Assembly: GCF_900163695.1 (NCBI RefSeq)
Contig: NZ_FUIC01000018.1
Span: 1 to 64,000 of the forward strand
DNA: 64,000 nt
Direction: 5' to 3'
Origin: Gulosibacter sp. 10
GTDB lineage: Bacteria > Actinomycetota > Actinomycetes > Actinomycetales > Microbacteriaceae
This document shows, in pieces, positions 54,527 through 63,268 of the stretch. Positions within the stretch are counted from its first letter, which is position 1. Each line of letters begins with the position of its first letter. The position numbers were made by a program, and so were the translations under genes. The notes below the pieces were generated by a model, which was not told the DNA's origin, made no database searches, and was given only the letters and a program-made list of their open reading frames with translations.

Positions 54527-56265
54527 TGGCCCTCGACACGATCCTGGTGGCGAACCGCGGCGAGATCGCCGTGCGGGTGATCCGCGCCGCCCGCGAGGCG
54601 GGGCTGCGCTCCGTGGCGGTCTACGCCGACCCCGACGCGGACGCGCCGCACGTGCGCCTGGCCGACGAGGCCTACGCGCTGCGCGGCTCCGAGCCCGCCG
54701 AGACCTATCTCGACGCCGAGAGACTGATCGAGATCGCGCGCCGCTCGGGCGCCGATGCGGTGCACCCCGGCTACGGTTTCCTCTCCGAGCACGCCGGGTT
54801 CGCCCGCGCCGTGGCGGATGCGGGGCTCGTGTGGATCGGCCCCGACGCCGAGACCATCGAGCTGCTGGGGGATAAGGCCCGCGCCCGGGCGCTCGCCGCC
54901 GAGGTCGGGGCACCGCTCGCGCCGGGCACGAACGGCCCGGTGCGGGACGCCGAGGAGGTGCTCGCCTTCGCCGACGCGCACGGCCTGCCGCTCGTGATCA
55001 AGGCCGTGCACGGCGGCGGCGGTCGCGGGATGCGCGTGGTGCGCGAGCGGGGCCGCATCGCGGAGGCCTACGAGTCGGCGGTGCGCGAGGCTACCACGGC
55101 CTTCGGCCGGGGCGACTGCCTGGTCGAGCGCTTCCTCGACCGGCCCCGGCACATCGAGGCGCAGGTGCTCGGCGACCGCCACGGCCGCATCGCCGTGCTC
55201 GGCACCCGCGACTGCTCGCTGCAGCGCCGCAACCAGAAGCTCGTGGAGGAGGCCCCGGCGCCGTTCCTCGACGAGGGTCTGCGGGAGCGCATCCACGAGG
55301 CCGCGGCCGGCCTCTGCGCCGCCGCGGGCTACGTGGGCGCCGGGACCGTCGAGTTCCTGCTCGGCGAGGACGGCACGCTCTCGTTCCTCGAGGTGAACAC
55401 GCGCCTGCAGGTCGAGCATCCCGTCACCGAGGCCGTGACCGGCATCGACCTCGTGCAGGAGCAGTTCCGCATCGCCGCGGGCGAGCCGATGCGCGTGCCC
55501 GAGCGGATCCCCGCCTTCGGGCACGCGATCGAGTTCCGCATCAACGCCGAGGATCCCGCGCTCGGGTTCCTGCCCGCGCCGGGCACGCTCGAGCGCTTCG
55601 ACCCGCCCGCAGGGCAGGGGGTGCGCCTCGACTCGGGCTTCGCGGCGGGGCAGGCGGTGCCGGGCGGCTTCGACTCGCTGCTCGCCAAGCTCGTGGTGTG
55701 GGGCCGCGACCGCGAGGAGGCGCTCGCCAGGTCGCGGCGGGCGCTCGCGGAGTTCGAGATCGAGGGCGTGGCCACGGTGCTGCCCTTCCACCGGGCCGTG
55801 ACGGCGGATCCGGCATTCACCGCGGCCGACGGCTTCGCCGTGCACACGCGGTGGATCGAGGAGGAGTGCGAGGCGGAGTTCGCGCCGGCGGAGGCCGTGC
55901 CCGAGCCGACGGTGCCGCGGCTCGTGCGCGTGCCGATCGAGGTGGACGGGAAGCGCGTGCGGCTCGGCCTGCCGGAGTCGCTGCTGACCGGGCTGGGATC
56001 GGCGGCGCCGCTCGAGGCCGCCGAGCCGGCGGAGGAGCGCGCCGCGCCGCCCGAGGACGCGGTGACGGCGCCGTTCTCGGGCGTGCTGACCGTGTGGAAG
56101 GCCGCGGACGGCGAGGCCGTGGAGCAGGGCGCCGCGGTCGCGGTGCTCGAGGCGATGAAGACGGAGGTGCTCGTCCCGGCGCCGCGCTCCGGCGCGCTGC
56201 GCCACGAGGTCGCCGTAGGGGAGCACGTGGCGGCCGGCCAGGCGGTCGGGAGGGTGGAGGCGTAG
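54526..56265 (+). CDS. Biotin carboxylase with C-terminal biotinyl domain
   Basis: A 579-aa fusion. The biotin carboxylase part (about 1-445) has [16 protein letters not shown], the ATP-grasp GGGGRGMR loop and [14 protein letters not shown]. The C-terminal biotinyl domain (about 505-579) has EAMKTE with biotin-accepting Lys545. No carboxyltransferase gene is present here. Such genes accompany pxpABC in many genomes; the partner and physiological substrate are not established from this window. The start overlaps the pxpBC stop by 1 bp (TGATG). Confidence 0.93.
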   Translation: MALDTILVANRGEIAVRVIRAAREAGLRSVAVYADPDADAPHVRLADEAYALRGSEPAETYLDAERLIEIARRSGADAVHPGYGFLSEHAGFARAVADAGLVWIGPDAETIELLGDKARARALAAEVGAPLAPGTNGPVRDAEEVLAFADAHGLPLVIKAVHGGGGRGMRVVRERGRIAEAYESAVREATTAFGRGDCLVERFLDRPRHIEAQVLGDRHGRIAVLGTRDCSLQRRNQKLVEEAPAPFLDEGLRERIHEAAAGLCAAAGYVGAGTVEFLLGEDGTLSFLEVNTRLQVEHPVTEAVTGIDLVQEQFRIAAGEPMRVPERIPAFGHAIEFRINAEDPALGFLPAPGTLERFDPPAGQGVRLDSGFAAGQAVPGGFDSLLAKLVVWGRDREEALARSRRALAEFEIEGVATVLPFHRAVTADPAFTAADGFAVHTRWIEEECEAEFAPAEAVPEPTVPRLVRVPIEVDGKRVRLGLPESLLTGLGSAAPLEAAEPAEERAAPPEDAVTAPFSGVLTVWKAADGEAVEQGAAVAVLEAMKTEVLVPAPRSGALRHEVAVGEHVAAGQAVGRVEA

Positions 56266-56284
56266 CCGCGGGCGGGCGTCGCGC

Positions 56285-57055
56285 CTAGGCCGGGAGCGTC
56301 AGCACCTCCGCGCCGGCCGGGGTGATCAGGATCGTGTGCTCGCTGTGCGCGGTCCGGCCGCCCGTGGCGCTGCGCAGCGTCCAGCCGTCCGCATCGGTGA
56401 TCAGCCGATCGGTATCGGCCATGACCCACGGCTCGAGGGCGAGCATGAGGCCGGGGCGCAACCGGTAGCCGCGACCCGGTCGCCCGATGTTCGGGATGTG
56501 CGGATCCTGGTGCATCGTCGATCCGATGCCGTGGCCTCCGTACTCGGTGTTCACCGAGTAGCCGGCCCCGGTGAGCACCTGCCCGATGGCGTTCGAGAGG
56601 TCGCCCAGTCGGGCCCCGGGCGTCGCCGCGTCGATCGCCGCCGCCAGCGCGCGCTCGGTGACGCGGATCATCTCGACGTCCGACGGATCCCGACGGTCGC
56701 CGACGACGAAGCTGATCGCCGCATCCGCGGCGATGCCGTCCTTGACGACCGCGAGGTCGAGCGTGAGCAGGTCGCCATCCTGCAGCGCGTATGCGCGCGG
56801 CCGGCCGTGCAGCACCGCGTCGTTCACCGCGGTGCAGATGTAGTGCCCGAACGGTCCCCTGCCGAAGGAGGGCTCGTAATCCACATAGCAGGAGGTCGCT
56901 CCCGCCTCGAGGATCATCGACTTCGCCCATCGGTCGATCTCCAGCAGGTCGGTGCCCGCTCGGCAGCGGCCTCGCAGCTCCTGCAGGATGCTCCCGACGA
57001 GCCGCCCGGTCGCCCGAGCCCGCGCATGCTCGTCCTCGTTGAGAATCTGGATCAT
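56285..57055 (-). CDS. map: Type I methionine aminopeptidase
   Basis: A 256-aa metalloprotease. The pita-bread fold shows the conserved His in FGHYICTAVNDAVLHG, two Asp in TLDLAVVKDGIAADAAISF, His in GGHGIGSTMHQDPHIPN, and Glu in LALEPWVM and SEHTILIT, the five metal ligands. It removes N-terminal Met. ATG 57055 is preferred (AGGAAG upstream); ATG 57073 adds 6 residues. It is divergent from a small XRE gene, so is probably a second, regulated Map rather than the housekeeping copy near the secY operon. Confidence 0.92.
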   Translation of the reverse strand: MIQILNEDEHARARATGRLVGSILQELRGRCRAGTDLLEIDRWAKSMILEAGATSCYVDYEPSFGRGPFGHYICTAVNDAVLHGRPRAYALQDGDLLTLDLAVVKDGIAADAAISFVVGDRRDPSDVEMIRVTERALAAAIDAATPGARLGDLSNAIGQVLTGAGYSVNTEYGGHGIGSTMHQDPHIPNIGRPGRGYRLRPGLMLALEPWVMADTDRLITDADGWTLRSATGGRTAHSEHTILITPAGAEVLTLPA

Positions 57056-57086
57056 TCGGCCGCTTCCTGTCATGCCAATAACTATC

Positions 57087-57104
57087 CCGGTAATTGTATA
57101 CCGG
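57087..57104. promoter_or_regulatory. Candidate XRE operator
   Basis: CCGGTA and TACCGG are inverted around 6 bp in the 64-bp gap between the divergent map and XRE genes. It probably controls both. Confidence 0.65.
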
Positions 57105-57119
57105 TACTAGCATGGGTCC

Positions 57120-57416
57120 ATGGTCAGGTTGCCGCTTACGCAGGAAGAGGTCGAGCGCGGAGAGCGCCTGGGGGCGCTCCTGCGCCGGGCGCGGGGGGAG
57201 CGCTCGATGCTCGACGTCGCGCTGAGCGCCGGCATCTCCCCGGAGACGCTGCGGAAGATCGAGTCGGGACGCGTGGCCACGCCGGCGTTCCCCACCGTCG
57301 CCGCGATCGCGGTCGAGCTCGGGCTGTCCCTGGACGAGATCTGGCAGCGCATCGGCCGGCCCGAAGACGAGCGGCTGCCGTCGGGGCGCGAGCTGACGGG
57401 GGTCGCCGCGAGGTAG
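57120..57416 (+). CDS. Small XRE-family regulator
   Basis: A 98-aa helix-turn-helix protein (about 12-80: RGERLGALLRRARGERSMLDVALSAGISPETLRKIESGRVATPAFPTVAAIAVELGLSL). It is little more than a DNA-binding domain and divergent from map with a palindrome between them. It probably represses map and itself. The start is ATG 57120. Confidence 0.88.
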   Translation: MVRLPLTQEEVERGERLGALLRRARGERSMLDVALSAGISPETLRKIESGRVATPAFPTVAAIAVELGLSLDEIWQRIGRPEDERLPSGRELTGVAAR

Positions 57417-57521
57417 GCGTCGGCGGGGGCGGCTGCGCAGGGGGGGCGTCGAATTCGAGCGCGGTGGATGGTCGTGATGTGAAGCGTTCAGCCGCATCAT
57501 CGACTGCCGTGCGCATGGTGA

Positions 57522-57565
57522 GCGCTTATATGTCGGGCACGGGCGCACATCTTGCGCTTATATGT
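57522..57565 (+). promoter_or_regulatory. Direct repeats at the antitoxin promoter
   Basis: GCGCTTATATGT occurs at 57522-57533 and 57554-57565, 32 bp apart (three turns). The second copy is part of GCACAT...ATGTGC. A TAGTAT -10 candidate lies about 9 bp further on, before the antitoxin gene. These look like antitoxin autoregulatory sites. Confidence 0.6.
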
Positions 57566-57609
57566 GCAACCTCTAGTATGGTTGGAAGACTACGAGCAGG
57601 GGGCGCAAG

Positions 57610-58053
57610 ATGGGCGGTTTCTCGCTGACGGCCGGTAGGAGTGACTCGGCCATCGTGGATCAGCAGCTTCAGGCGGATGCCCAGCGCATTGCGGCTCAAA
57701 TGGGCGAGGCGCTCGAGCCCAAGCTGGTTCTCCAGCAGCCCTATGGCGCTGACATCGAGCTTCCGGAACGGCTTGCATCCTTGCTTCTGAACGTCGTCGA
57801 ATCCCTTGCGGAAAAGGGAGCCGTGCGCGTGCAGGTGCTGCCGGAGGAGCTGACCACGAGCCTTGCCTCGGCGATCTTGGGAGTTTCTCGTCCAACGCTC
57901 ATGAAGCGTATCGAGGCGGGGGAGATCCCTGCGCATAAGGTCGGTAGCCACACGCGCATCAATCGCGACGACCTTATGCGATACCGTCGGTCTCAGGAAG
58001 CGCGCAGGCAGGCCGCCATCGAGGGTTTCCTCGATATCGACGACGATCTCTAG
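57610..58053 (+). CDS. Antitoxin with excisionase-type helix-turn-helix
   Basis: A 147-aa protein. The C-terminal HTH_17/excisionase domain (about 80-130: TTSLASAILGVSRPTLMKRIEAGEIPAHKVGSHTRINRDDLMRY) follows a helical N-terminal region. This is the usual antitoxin for PIN-domain toxins in actinobacteria. AGGGGG precedes ATG. Its toxin downstream is truncated, so this antitoxin has no obvious target. Confidence 0.82.
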   Translation: MGGFSLTAGRSDSAIVDQQLQADAQRIAAQMGEALEPKLVLQQPYGADIELPERLASLLLNVVESLAEKGAVRVQVLPEELTTSLASAILGVSRPTLMKRIEAGEIPAHKVGSHTRINRDDLMRYRRSQEARRQAAIEGFLDIDDDL

Positions 58054-58061
58054 GGCATCAC

Positions 58062-58178
58062 GTGAGCATCGAGCGAGTGTTCGTCGACGCGACTGTCCTG
58101 TATTCGAAGACGATCCGCGATTGATTGCTTCACGCTCGCCAGGTCACGGAGGGCAGCATGCTCGCGGTCCTGCGATAA
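58062..58178 (+). pseudogene. Truncated PIN-domain toxin
   Basis: Nine bases after the antitoxin stop, GTG begins SIERVFVDATVLYSKTIRD, the first strand and helix of a PIN ribonuclease (FVDxNVLYS). A TGA then stands where TGG (Trp) is expected, followed by LLHARQVTEGSMLAVLR and a second stop. The rest of the domain, including the other acidic residues, is not found. One nonsense mutation plus later loss explains it. Confidence 0.75.
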
Positions 58179-58260
58179 AGGTGAGCGCCCGCGGAGGGGC
58201 TCTGCAGGTGAAGACTGTTGAACGGCATGCTTTTGCGTACTGGAGAGAAGATAAGCCGCG

Positions 58261-58330
58261 GTGGTCGAGGCGATGAAGACGTAGGTGCTCGCTCCAGCAC
58301 GTCGCACTACGAGGCCGCTGGAGACACGTC
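58261..58330 (+). pseudogene. Biotinyl-domain gene fragment
   Basis: GTCGAGGCGATGAAGACG, then a stop where GAG (Glu) is expected, and GTGCTCGCTCC recalls [10 protein letters not shown]. It matches about 56145-56175 of the biotin carboxylase fusion with scattered changes. It is a remnant of a second copy. The 416-bp stretch 58054-58469 otherwise shows no intact gene. Confidence 0.6.
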
Positions 58331-58469
58331 GTAAGCATCGCCCTTCCCGGCTCGCCGGGACGCGGGTCCAGTTCCTCCCCGGGGAGTGCCCGCGACAACG
58401 GGTCGCGATTGCGTTGTCTGCGACGCCGACGAACTGACATGCTTTGGTCATGCCGGATGAGGAGGAGCG

Positions 58470-58724
58470 ATGGCTGTTCGCAAGGTGGTGATCACGCTGC
58501 CGGAGGAGCTGTACGCGATCGTGGAGCGTGCGCGAGAGGTCGAGCAACGCACCCGTTCGGAGGTCGTGCAGGAAGCGCTGCGGACGTATTTCGGCGAGCC
58601 GGTCTACGTGCCGAGCGATGAGGAGCGGCGCGCTCTGGCACTGACGCTCGACGAGGTTGCGGAAGCGCCCGCGCGGACCCGAGACTGGGATCGGGTTCGC
58701 GCCGACCTGCACGCCGAGCGGTGA
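58470..58724 (+). CDS. Ribbon-helix-helix (CopG-type) antitoxin, orphan
   Basis: An 84-aa RHH protein: VRKVVITLPEELYAIVERAREVEQRTRSEVVQEALRTYF is the DNA-binding domain, followed by an acidic helix that would wrap a toxin. GAGGAG precedes ATG 58470. Downstream, no PIN, MazF or HicA frame is evident before the decarboxylase, so the partner is missing or located elsewhere. Confidence 0.8.
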   Translation: MAVRKVVITLPEELYAIVERAREVEQRTRSEVVQEALRTYFGEPVYVPSDEERRALALTLDEVAEAPARTRDWDRVRADLHAER

Positions 58725-58898
58725 CCGTTCCGCTCACCTCGCCGGTGATCGAGGATCTGGTCGGGGCCCGCGACCGGGCTACGCCAACGGCGACCGTGTT
58801 TTTGTGCTTCCATCGAGTCACCGCGGTAGCACGAGGCGGAGATTCCGGTGCGGCGAGGACGCCGCGATGCACAGGGGCATAGGGGAGGAACACAACGG

Positions 58899-61649
58899 AT
58901 GAGCAGGTTTGAGGTCGTCAGTCCGATCACGGCCGGACAGCGCCGGCGCGTGGGCGCGCAGGCGGCGGAGCCGCTGCTGGAGCGCGACCCGGGGATGCCG
59001 GCGAGCACGTGGCGGCTGCGCAGCGACGCGTGGGAGTACCTCCGCTTCGCGGTGAAGCGCATCGCGTTCGGCAACGACAACGACGACGTGCTGTCCACCG
59101 ACGGCGAGGTCATCCGGTCGCTGCGCGCGCTCGAGACGATCGAGCTGTACTGGGCCGGCTTCGGCCGCCGCTACGTCCGCGGCGTGCGCGAACTGCTCGA
59201 GCACGGCGACTACCACACCGCCCTCGAGCGCATCGGTCGCGTCGTCAACCGGCTCCGCGGCAGCGCCGGCCTCGAGGATCCGCGCGAGGACCAGCAGGAC
59301 GAGGCCGAGCAGCTCGAGTGGCAGGACGACGTCGATCCCCGCCCGCGGTTCGAGGTGCTCGTCGTCGACGAGACCACCGAGGCGGACCGCGACAGCCTGC
59401 ACGCCGAGGCGCTGCGGCTGCGCAGCGAGGCCGACGACTTCATCTACGACTTCGTGGTCGTCGCCTCGGCGGAGGACGCGATCGCCGCGGTCATCACGAA
59501 CCCGAGCATCCTCGCGTGCGTCGTCCGCCCCGGATTCAGCGACCGCACCCGCGAGCGGCTGAGCACCGAGCTGCAGGAGACCATCCGCATCGCCCGCGAC
59601 TCGGCGGTGCACCATCCGGCGCCCTCGCGCAGCTCGCTCGCCTCGGTGCAGCGGGTGCTCGGGCTCGCCGACACGCTCGCGGCCCTGCGCCCCGAGCTCG
59701 ACCTCTACCTCATGGCCGGCGCGCACATCGAGGACCTCGCCGGGGCGCTCAGCCGCCGGTTCCGCCGCGTGTTCCGGCGCGAGGACCAGCTCGAGCTCCA
59801 CCTCTCGCTGCTGCGCCGCGTCTCGCACCTGCACGACACCCCGTTCTTCTCCGCCATCCAGGACCACGCGCGGCGCCCGGTCGGCGTCTTCCACGCGCTG
59901 CCGGTGGCGCGCGGCGGCTCGGTCGTGAACTCGAAGTGGATCAAGGATCTCGCGGACTTCTACGGCCTCAACCTGCTGCTCGCCGAGACGAGCGCCACCT
60001 CCGGCGGCCTCGACTCCCTCCTCGCCCCCACGGGGCCCATCAAGAAGGCGCAGGAGCTCGCGGCCCGCGCCTTCGGCGCCAAGCACACGTTCTTCGTCAC
60101 GAACGGCACCTCCACCGCGAACAAGATCGTGCACCAGGCGCTCGTCGCGCCCGGCGACGTCGTGCTCGTCGACCGCAACTGCCACAAGTCGCACCACCAC
60201 GCGATGGTGCTCACGGGCGGCCGTCCCGCGTACCTCGAGGCCTACCCGCTCGACGACTACGCGTTCTACGGCGCGGTGCCGCTGCGGGACATCAAGCAGA
60301 TGCTGCTCGACTACCGCGCCGCGGGCCGCCTCGACGAGGTCCGCATGGTGACGCTCACGAACTGCACGTTCGACGGCATCGTCTACGACCCGGAGCGCGT
60401 GATGGCCGAGTGCCTCGCCATCAAGCCCGACCTCGTGTTCCTCTGGGACGAGGCGTGGTTCGCGTTCGCGACGTTCCATCCGATCACCCGCCGCCGCACG
60501 GCGATGGCGGCGGCCGCCCACCTCGAGGAGACGCTGAAGACCTCCGCGCACGCCGCCGCCTACGAGGAGCAGCGCAGGCGGCTGTTCGACGAGGACGGCA
60601 CGCCGAAGGACGACTCGGCGTGGCTCGAGGAGCGGCTCATCCCGAGCCCCGACGCGCGGCTGCGCGTCTACGCCACGCACTCGACGCACAAGACGCTCAC
60701 GGCGCTGCGGCAGGGCTCGATGATCCACGTCTACGACCAGGACTGGGTGCGGGACGCCGAGGAGCCGTTCCACGAGTCCTTCATGACGCACACGTCGACC
60801 TCGCCGAACTACCAGATCCTCGCCTCGCTCGACCTCGGCCGCCGCCAGGTCGAGCTCGAGGGCTTCCAGCTCGTGCAGCAGCAGCTCGACCTCGCGACGA
60901 GCCTCGCGCAGGCCATCGCGCGGCATCCGCTGCTGCGGCGCACCTACCGCGTGCTCACCGCGCACCAGCTCATCCCCGAGGAGCACCGCGAGGTCGGGCG
61001 GCCGATGCCGCTGCGCAGCGGATTCTCGGCGATGTGGGAGGCGTGGGCCGCGGACGAGTTCGTCGTCGACCCGAGCCGCCTGACGGTCGAGATCACCCGT
61101 ACGGGCGTGGACGGCGACACGTTCAAGCACGAGTACCTCATGAACCGGTACGGCATCCAGGTAAACAAGACCAGTCGCAACACGGTGCTGTTCATGACGA
61201 ACATCGGCACCACCCGCAGCTCGATCGCGTACCTCATCGAGGTGCTCGTGAAGCTCGCGGAGCGGTTCGAGGAGGAGCAGGCGCAGCGCGACCCGGAGCT
61301 GACCGAGCCGGCGGAGGCGGAGATGCCGCCGCTGCCGGACTTCAGCTGGTTCGCGCCCGGGTACGCCGCGGAGAAGGCGCTGCCGGACGGCGACATCCGC
61401 CCGGCGTTCTTCCTCGGCCAGAAGCGCGGCGCGATCGAGCACGTGCTGCACGACGAGCTGCGCGAGCGCGTGGCTCGCGGCGAGGAGCCGGTCTCGGCCG
61501 GCTTCGTCACGCCCTACCCGCCCGGCTTCCCGGTGCTGGTGCCGGGCCAGGTGATCACGGCGGGCGTGCTCGACTTCATGGGCGTGCTCGACACCCGCGA
61601 GATCCACGGCTACGACCCGCGGCGCGGCTACCGGGTGCTGCGCGGCTGA
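58899..61649 (+). CDS. Orn/Lys/Arg decarboxylase-type PLP enzyme
   Basis: A 916-aa protein. It has an N-terminal receiver-like wing domain (about 100-330), then a PLP fold I domain (about 345-790) with FFVTNGTSTANKIVHQALV, DRNCHKSHHHAM, FLWDEAWFAFA and the Schiff-base Lys598 in STHKTLTALRQG, then a C-terminal domain. This is the inducible-decarboxylase layout (SpeF/CadA/AdiA), larger than the usual 710-760 aa. The amino acid substrate is not clear. ATG 58899 has GGGGAGGAA 8 bases upstream. It may contribute to acid resistance or polyamine synthesis. Confidence 0.9.
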   Translation: MSRFEVVSPITAGQRRRVGAQAAEPLLERDPGMPASTWRLRSDAWEYLRFAVKRIAFGNDNDDVLSTDGEVIRSLRALETIELYWAGFGRRYVRGVRELLEHGDYHTALERIGRVVNRLRGSAGLEDPREDQQDEAEQLEWQDDVDPRPRFEVLVVDETTEADRDSLHAEALRLRSEADDFIYDFVVVASAEDAIAAVITNPSILACVVRPGFSDRTRERLSTELQETIRIARDSAVHHPAPSRSSLASVQRVLGLADTLAALRPELDLYLMAGAHIEDLAGALSRRFRRVFRREDQLELHLSLLRRVSHLHDTPFFSAIQDHARRPVGVFHALPVARGGSVVNSKWIKDLADFYGLNLLLAETSATSGGLDSLLAPTGPIKKAQELAARAFGAKHTFFVTNGTSTANKIVHQALVAPGDVVLVDRNCHKSHHHAMVLTGGRPAYLEAYPLDDYAFYGAVPLRDIKQMLLDYRAAGRLDEVRMVTLTNCTFDGIVYDPERVMAECLAIKPDLVFLWDEAWFAFATFHPITRRRTAMAAAAHLEETLKTSAHAAAYEEQRRRLFDEDGTPKDDSAWLEERLIPSPDARLRVYATHSTHKTLTALRQGSMIHVYDQDWVRDAEEPFHESFMTHTSTSPNYQILASLDLGRRQVELEGFQLVQQQLDLATSLAQAIARHPLLRRTYRVLTAHQLIPEEHREVGRPMPLRSGFSAMWEAWAADEFVVDPSRLTVEITRTGVDGDTFKHEYLMNRYGIQVNKTSRNTVLFMTNIGTTRSSIAYLIEVLVKLAERFEEEQAQRDPELTEPAEAEMPPLPDFSWFAPGYAAEKALPDGDIRPAFFLGQKRGAIEHVLHDELRERVARGEEPVSAGFVTPYPPGFPVLVPGQVITAGVLDFMGVLDTREIHGYDPRRGYRVLRG

Positions 61650-61661
61650 GGGTCCGGGCGG

Positions 61662-62501
61662 CTAGACGGCGGCGGTGCCGCGCAGGCACACCGTCGTCGC
61701 GCCGCCCACCCACACCTCGCCCGCCTCGACGGCGATGGCGACCTCGCCGGCGCGGCCGAGCGCGGTGCCCTGCGCGACGGCGAAGCGCGCCGGCGCAGCG
61801 CCGATCCCGGTCAACCACTGGGCGACCGAGGCGTTGAGGCTGCCCGTCACCGGATCCTCCGCGATCCCGGCCGCGGGCGCGAAGGCGCGCAGCTCGAACG
61901 CGTGCGGCGAGCCCTCCGGATGCGCGCCGAGGGCGCCGATCATCGCGTCCGGGAGCCCCGACAGATCGGGCTCGAGCGCGAGCACCTCTGCGGCGCTCGC
62001 GAGCCGCACCACGGCCCAGCCGGGACCGTTGTCGACCCACTGGTGGTCGAGGATCCGATCGCGGGCGATGCCGAACGCGGCCGCGATCCTCGCGAGGTAG
62101 TCCTCGTCCAGCGGCCCGGTGCGGATGAGCGGCGGCGCCGCGAACGAGAGCGTCTCGCCGTCGCGGCGGAGCGTGATCAGCCCCGCCTCGCACTCCTGCA
62201 CGATCCTCCCCTCCTCGCGCGGGACCCCGCCGTGCTCGAGCCAGGCCCGCGCCGAGCCGAGCGTGGGATGGCCGGCGAAGGGCAGCTCGCCGGAGGGCGT
62301 GAAGATGCGCAAGCGGTAGTCGGCCTCGGGGGAGGCGGGCGGCAGCACGAACGTCGTCTCGGAGAGGTTGGTCCACCGCGCGATGCGCTGCATCGCGGCC
62401 GCGTCGACGTCCTCCGCCTCGAGGAACACGGCGACCGGATTGCCGCGGTACGGCTCGCGCGAGAACACGTCGACCTGGGCGAACGGACGGGTGCGGGTCA
62501 T
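61662..62501 (-). CDS. PhzF family isomerase/epimerase
   Basis: A 279-aa protein with the PhzF fold in two halves: FAQVDVFSREPYRGNPVAVFL, ARWTNLSETTFVLPP with the catalytic Glu, RIFTPSGELPFAGHPTLGSA and FAPAAGIAEDPVTGSLNA. Family members isomerise small metabolites such as dihydrohydroxyanthranilate; the substrate here is unknown. ATG 62501 has AGGAG 7 bases upstream. It is divergent from the Lrp regulator. Confidence 0.93.
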   Translation of the reverse strand: MTRTRPFAQVDVFSREPYRGNPVAVFLEAEDVDAAAMQRIARWTNLSETTFVLPPASPEADYRLRIFTPSGELPFAGHPTLGSARAWLEHGGVPREEGRIVQECEAGLITLRRDGETLSFAAPPLIRTGPLDEDYLARIAAAFGIARDRILDHQWVDNGPGWAVVRLASAAEVLALEPDLSGLPDAMIGALGAHPEGSPHAFELRAFAPAAGIAEDPVTGSLNASVAQWLTGIGAAPARFAVAQGTALGRAGEVAIAVEAGEVWVGGATTVCLRGTAAV

Positions 62502-62661
62502 CGGAGGACTCCTTCGGGGCTTGGCGCCGACCGGCTGCGGTCGGATGCGCTTCGATCGGCCGACCTCCCGGGAAGCCGGTCGACGCGGCTGATGCACGAT
62601 CGAATGGTATTCGCAGATTAGGCCGTTCCACTCCAGTTCCGCATATGGATTGGTAGGATGA

Positions 62662-62676
62662 TGCAAGAATCTTGCA
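62662..62676. promoter_or_regulatory. Perfect 15-bp palindrome abutting the Lrp start
   Basis: TGCAAGAATCTTGCA ends one base before ATG 62678. It is the expected autoregulatory site of Lrp/AsnC proteins, and it leaves no room for a usual ribosome-binding site. Confidence 0.7.
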
Positions 62677-62677
62677 C

Positions 62678-63127
62678 ATGGATGCGATCGATAGGGCGAT
62701 GCTCTCTCTGCTGCAGGACGACGGCCGGGCGACGATGACCGAGGTCGCGGCGCAGGTCGGACTCAGCCTCTCGGCGTGCCACCGCCGTTTTCGCGACCTC
62801 GAGGCGAAGGGTGTGATCCGAGGGTTCCGGGCCGATGTGGATCTCGAACTCCTCGGCTTCCCGTTCGAGGCGCTGGTGTTCGTGACGATGCGCGCCGGCG
62901 ATGCCGTCGTCATCGCGGAGTTCGAGGCGGGTGTGGCGGAGATCCCGCACGTGGTGCAGGCCCACCGGCTGTTCGGCGAACCCGATTATCAGCTCTATGT
63001 CGCGGCGCGTTCCAAACAGCACTTTCAGGAGCTGTACGACGAGCGGCTCAGCCAACTCCCGGGGGTGCAGCGGCTCACCTCGACGCTGATCATGAAGACG
63101 CTCGTGGCGGGCAGGAGCCCGGGCTGA
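62678..63127 (+). CDS. Lrp/AsnC-family regulator
   Basis: A 149-aa regulator: N-terminal helix-turn-helix (about 4-50, IDRAMLSLLQDDGRATMTEVAAQVGLSLSACHRRFRDLEAKGVIRGF) and a RAM ligand-binding domain (about 65-140). It senses amino acids in the family. ATG 62678 is preferred; TTG 62672 is in frame and would shift the palindrome into the coding sequence. It is divergent from phzF-like and upstream of an RraA-like gene. Confidence 0.9.
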   Translation: MDAIDRAMLSLLQDDGRATMTEVAAQVGLSLSACHRRFRDLEAKGVIRGFRADVDLELLGFPFEALVFVTMRAGDAVVIAEFEAGVAEIPHVVQAHRLFGEPDYQLYVAARSKQHFQELYDERLSQLPGVQRLTSTLIMKTLVAGRSPG

Positions 63128-63268
63128 ACCGGAGGACCGAAGAAGCTGTCGTCGATGCGCGTCTCGGAGGAAGAACTTGCGAGGATCCGCTCCCGTCGCG
63201 AGGAAGAACGCAACCACCTCCCTCGCCGGTCCGACTACTGTGCTGCTCATCGATCGAAAGGAACCGCC

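Noticed and set aside
58725-58898. A toxin for the RHH antitoxin starting GTG 58722
   Set aside because: The short frame has no PIN, MazF, HicA or RelE motif and overlaps the decarboxylase leader.
58818-61607. A 929-codon open frame on the minus strand
   Set aside because: It is the antisense shadow of the PLP decarboxylase; high third-position GC keeps the opposite frame open, and its translation is Arg/Asp/Glu/His-rich with no family.
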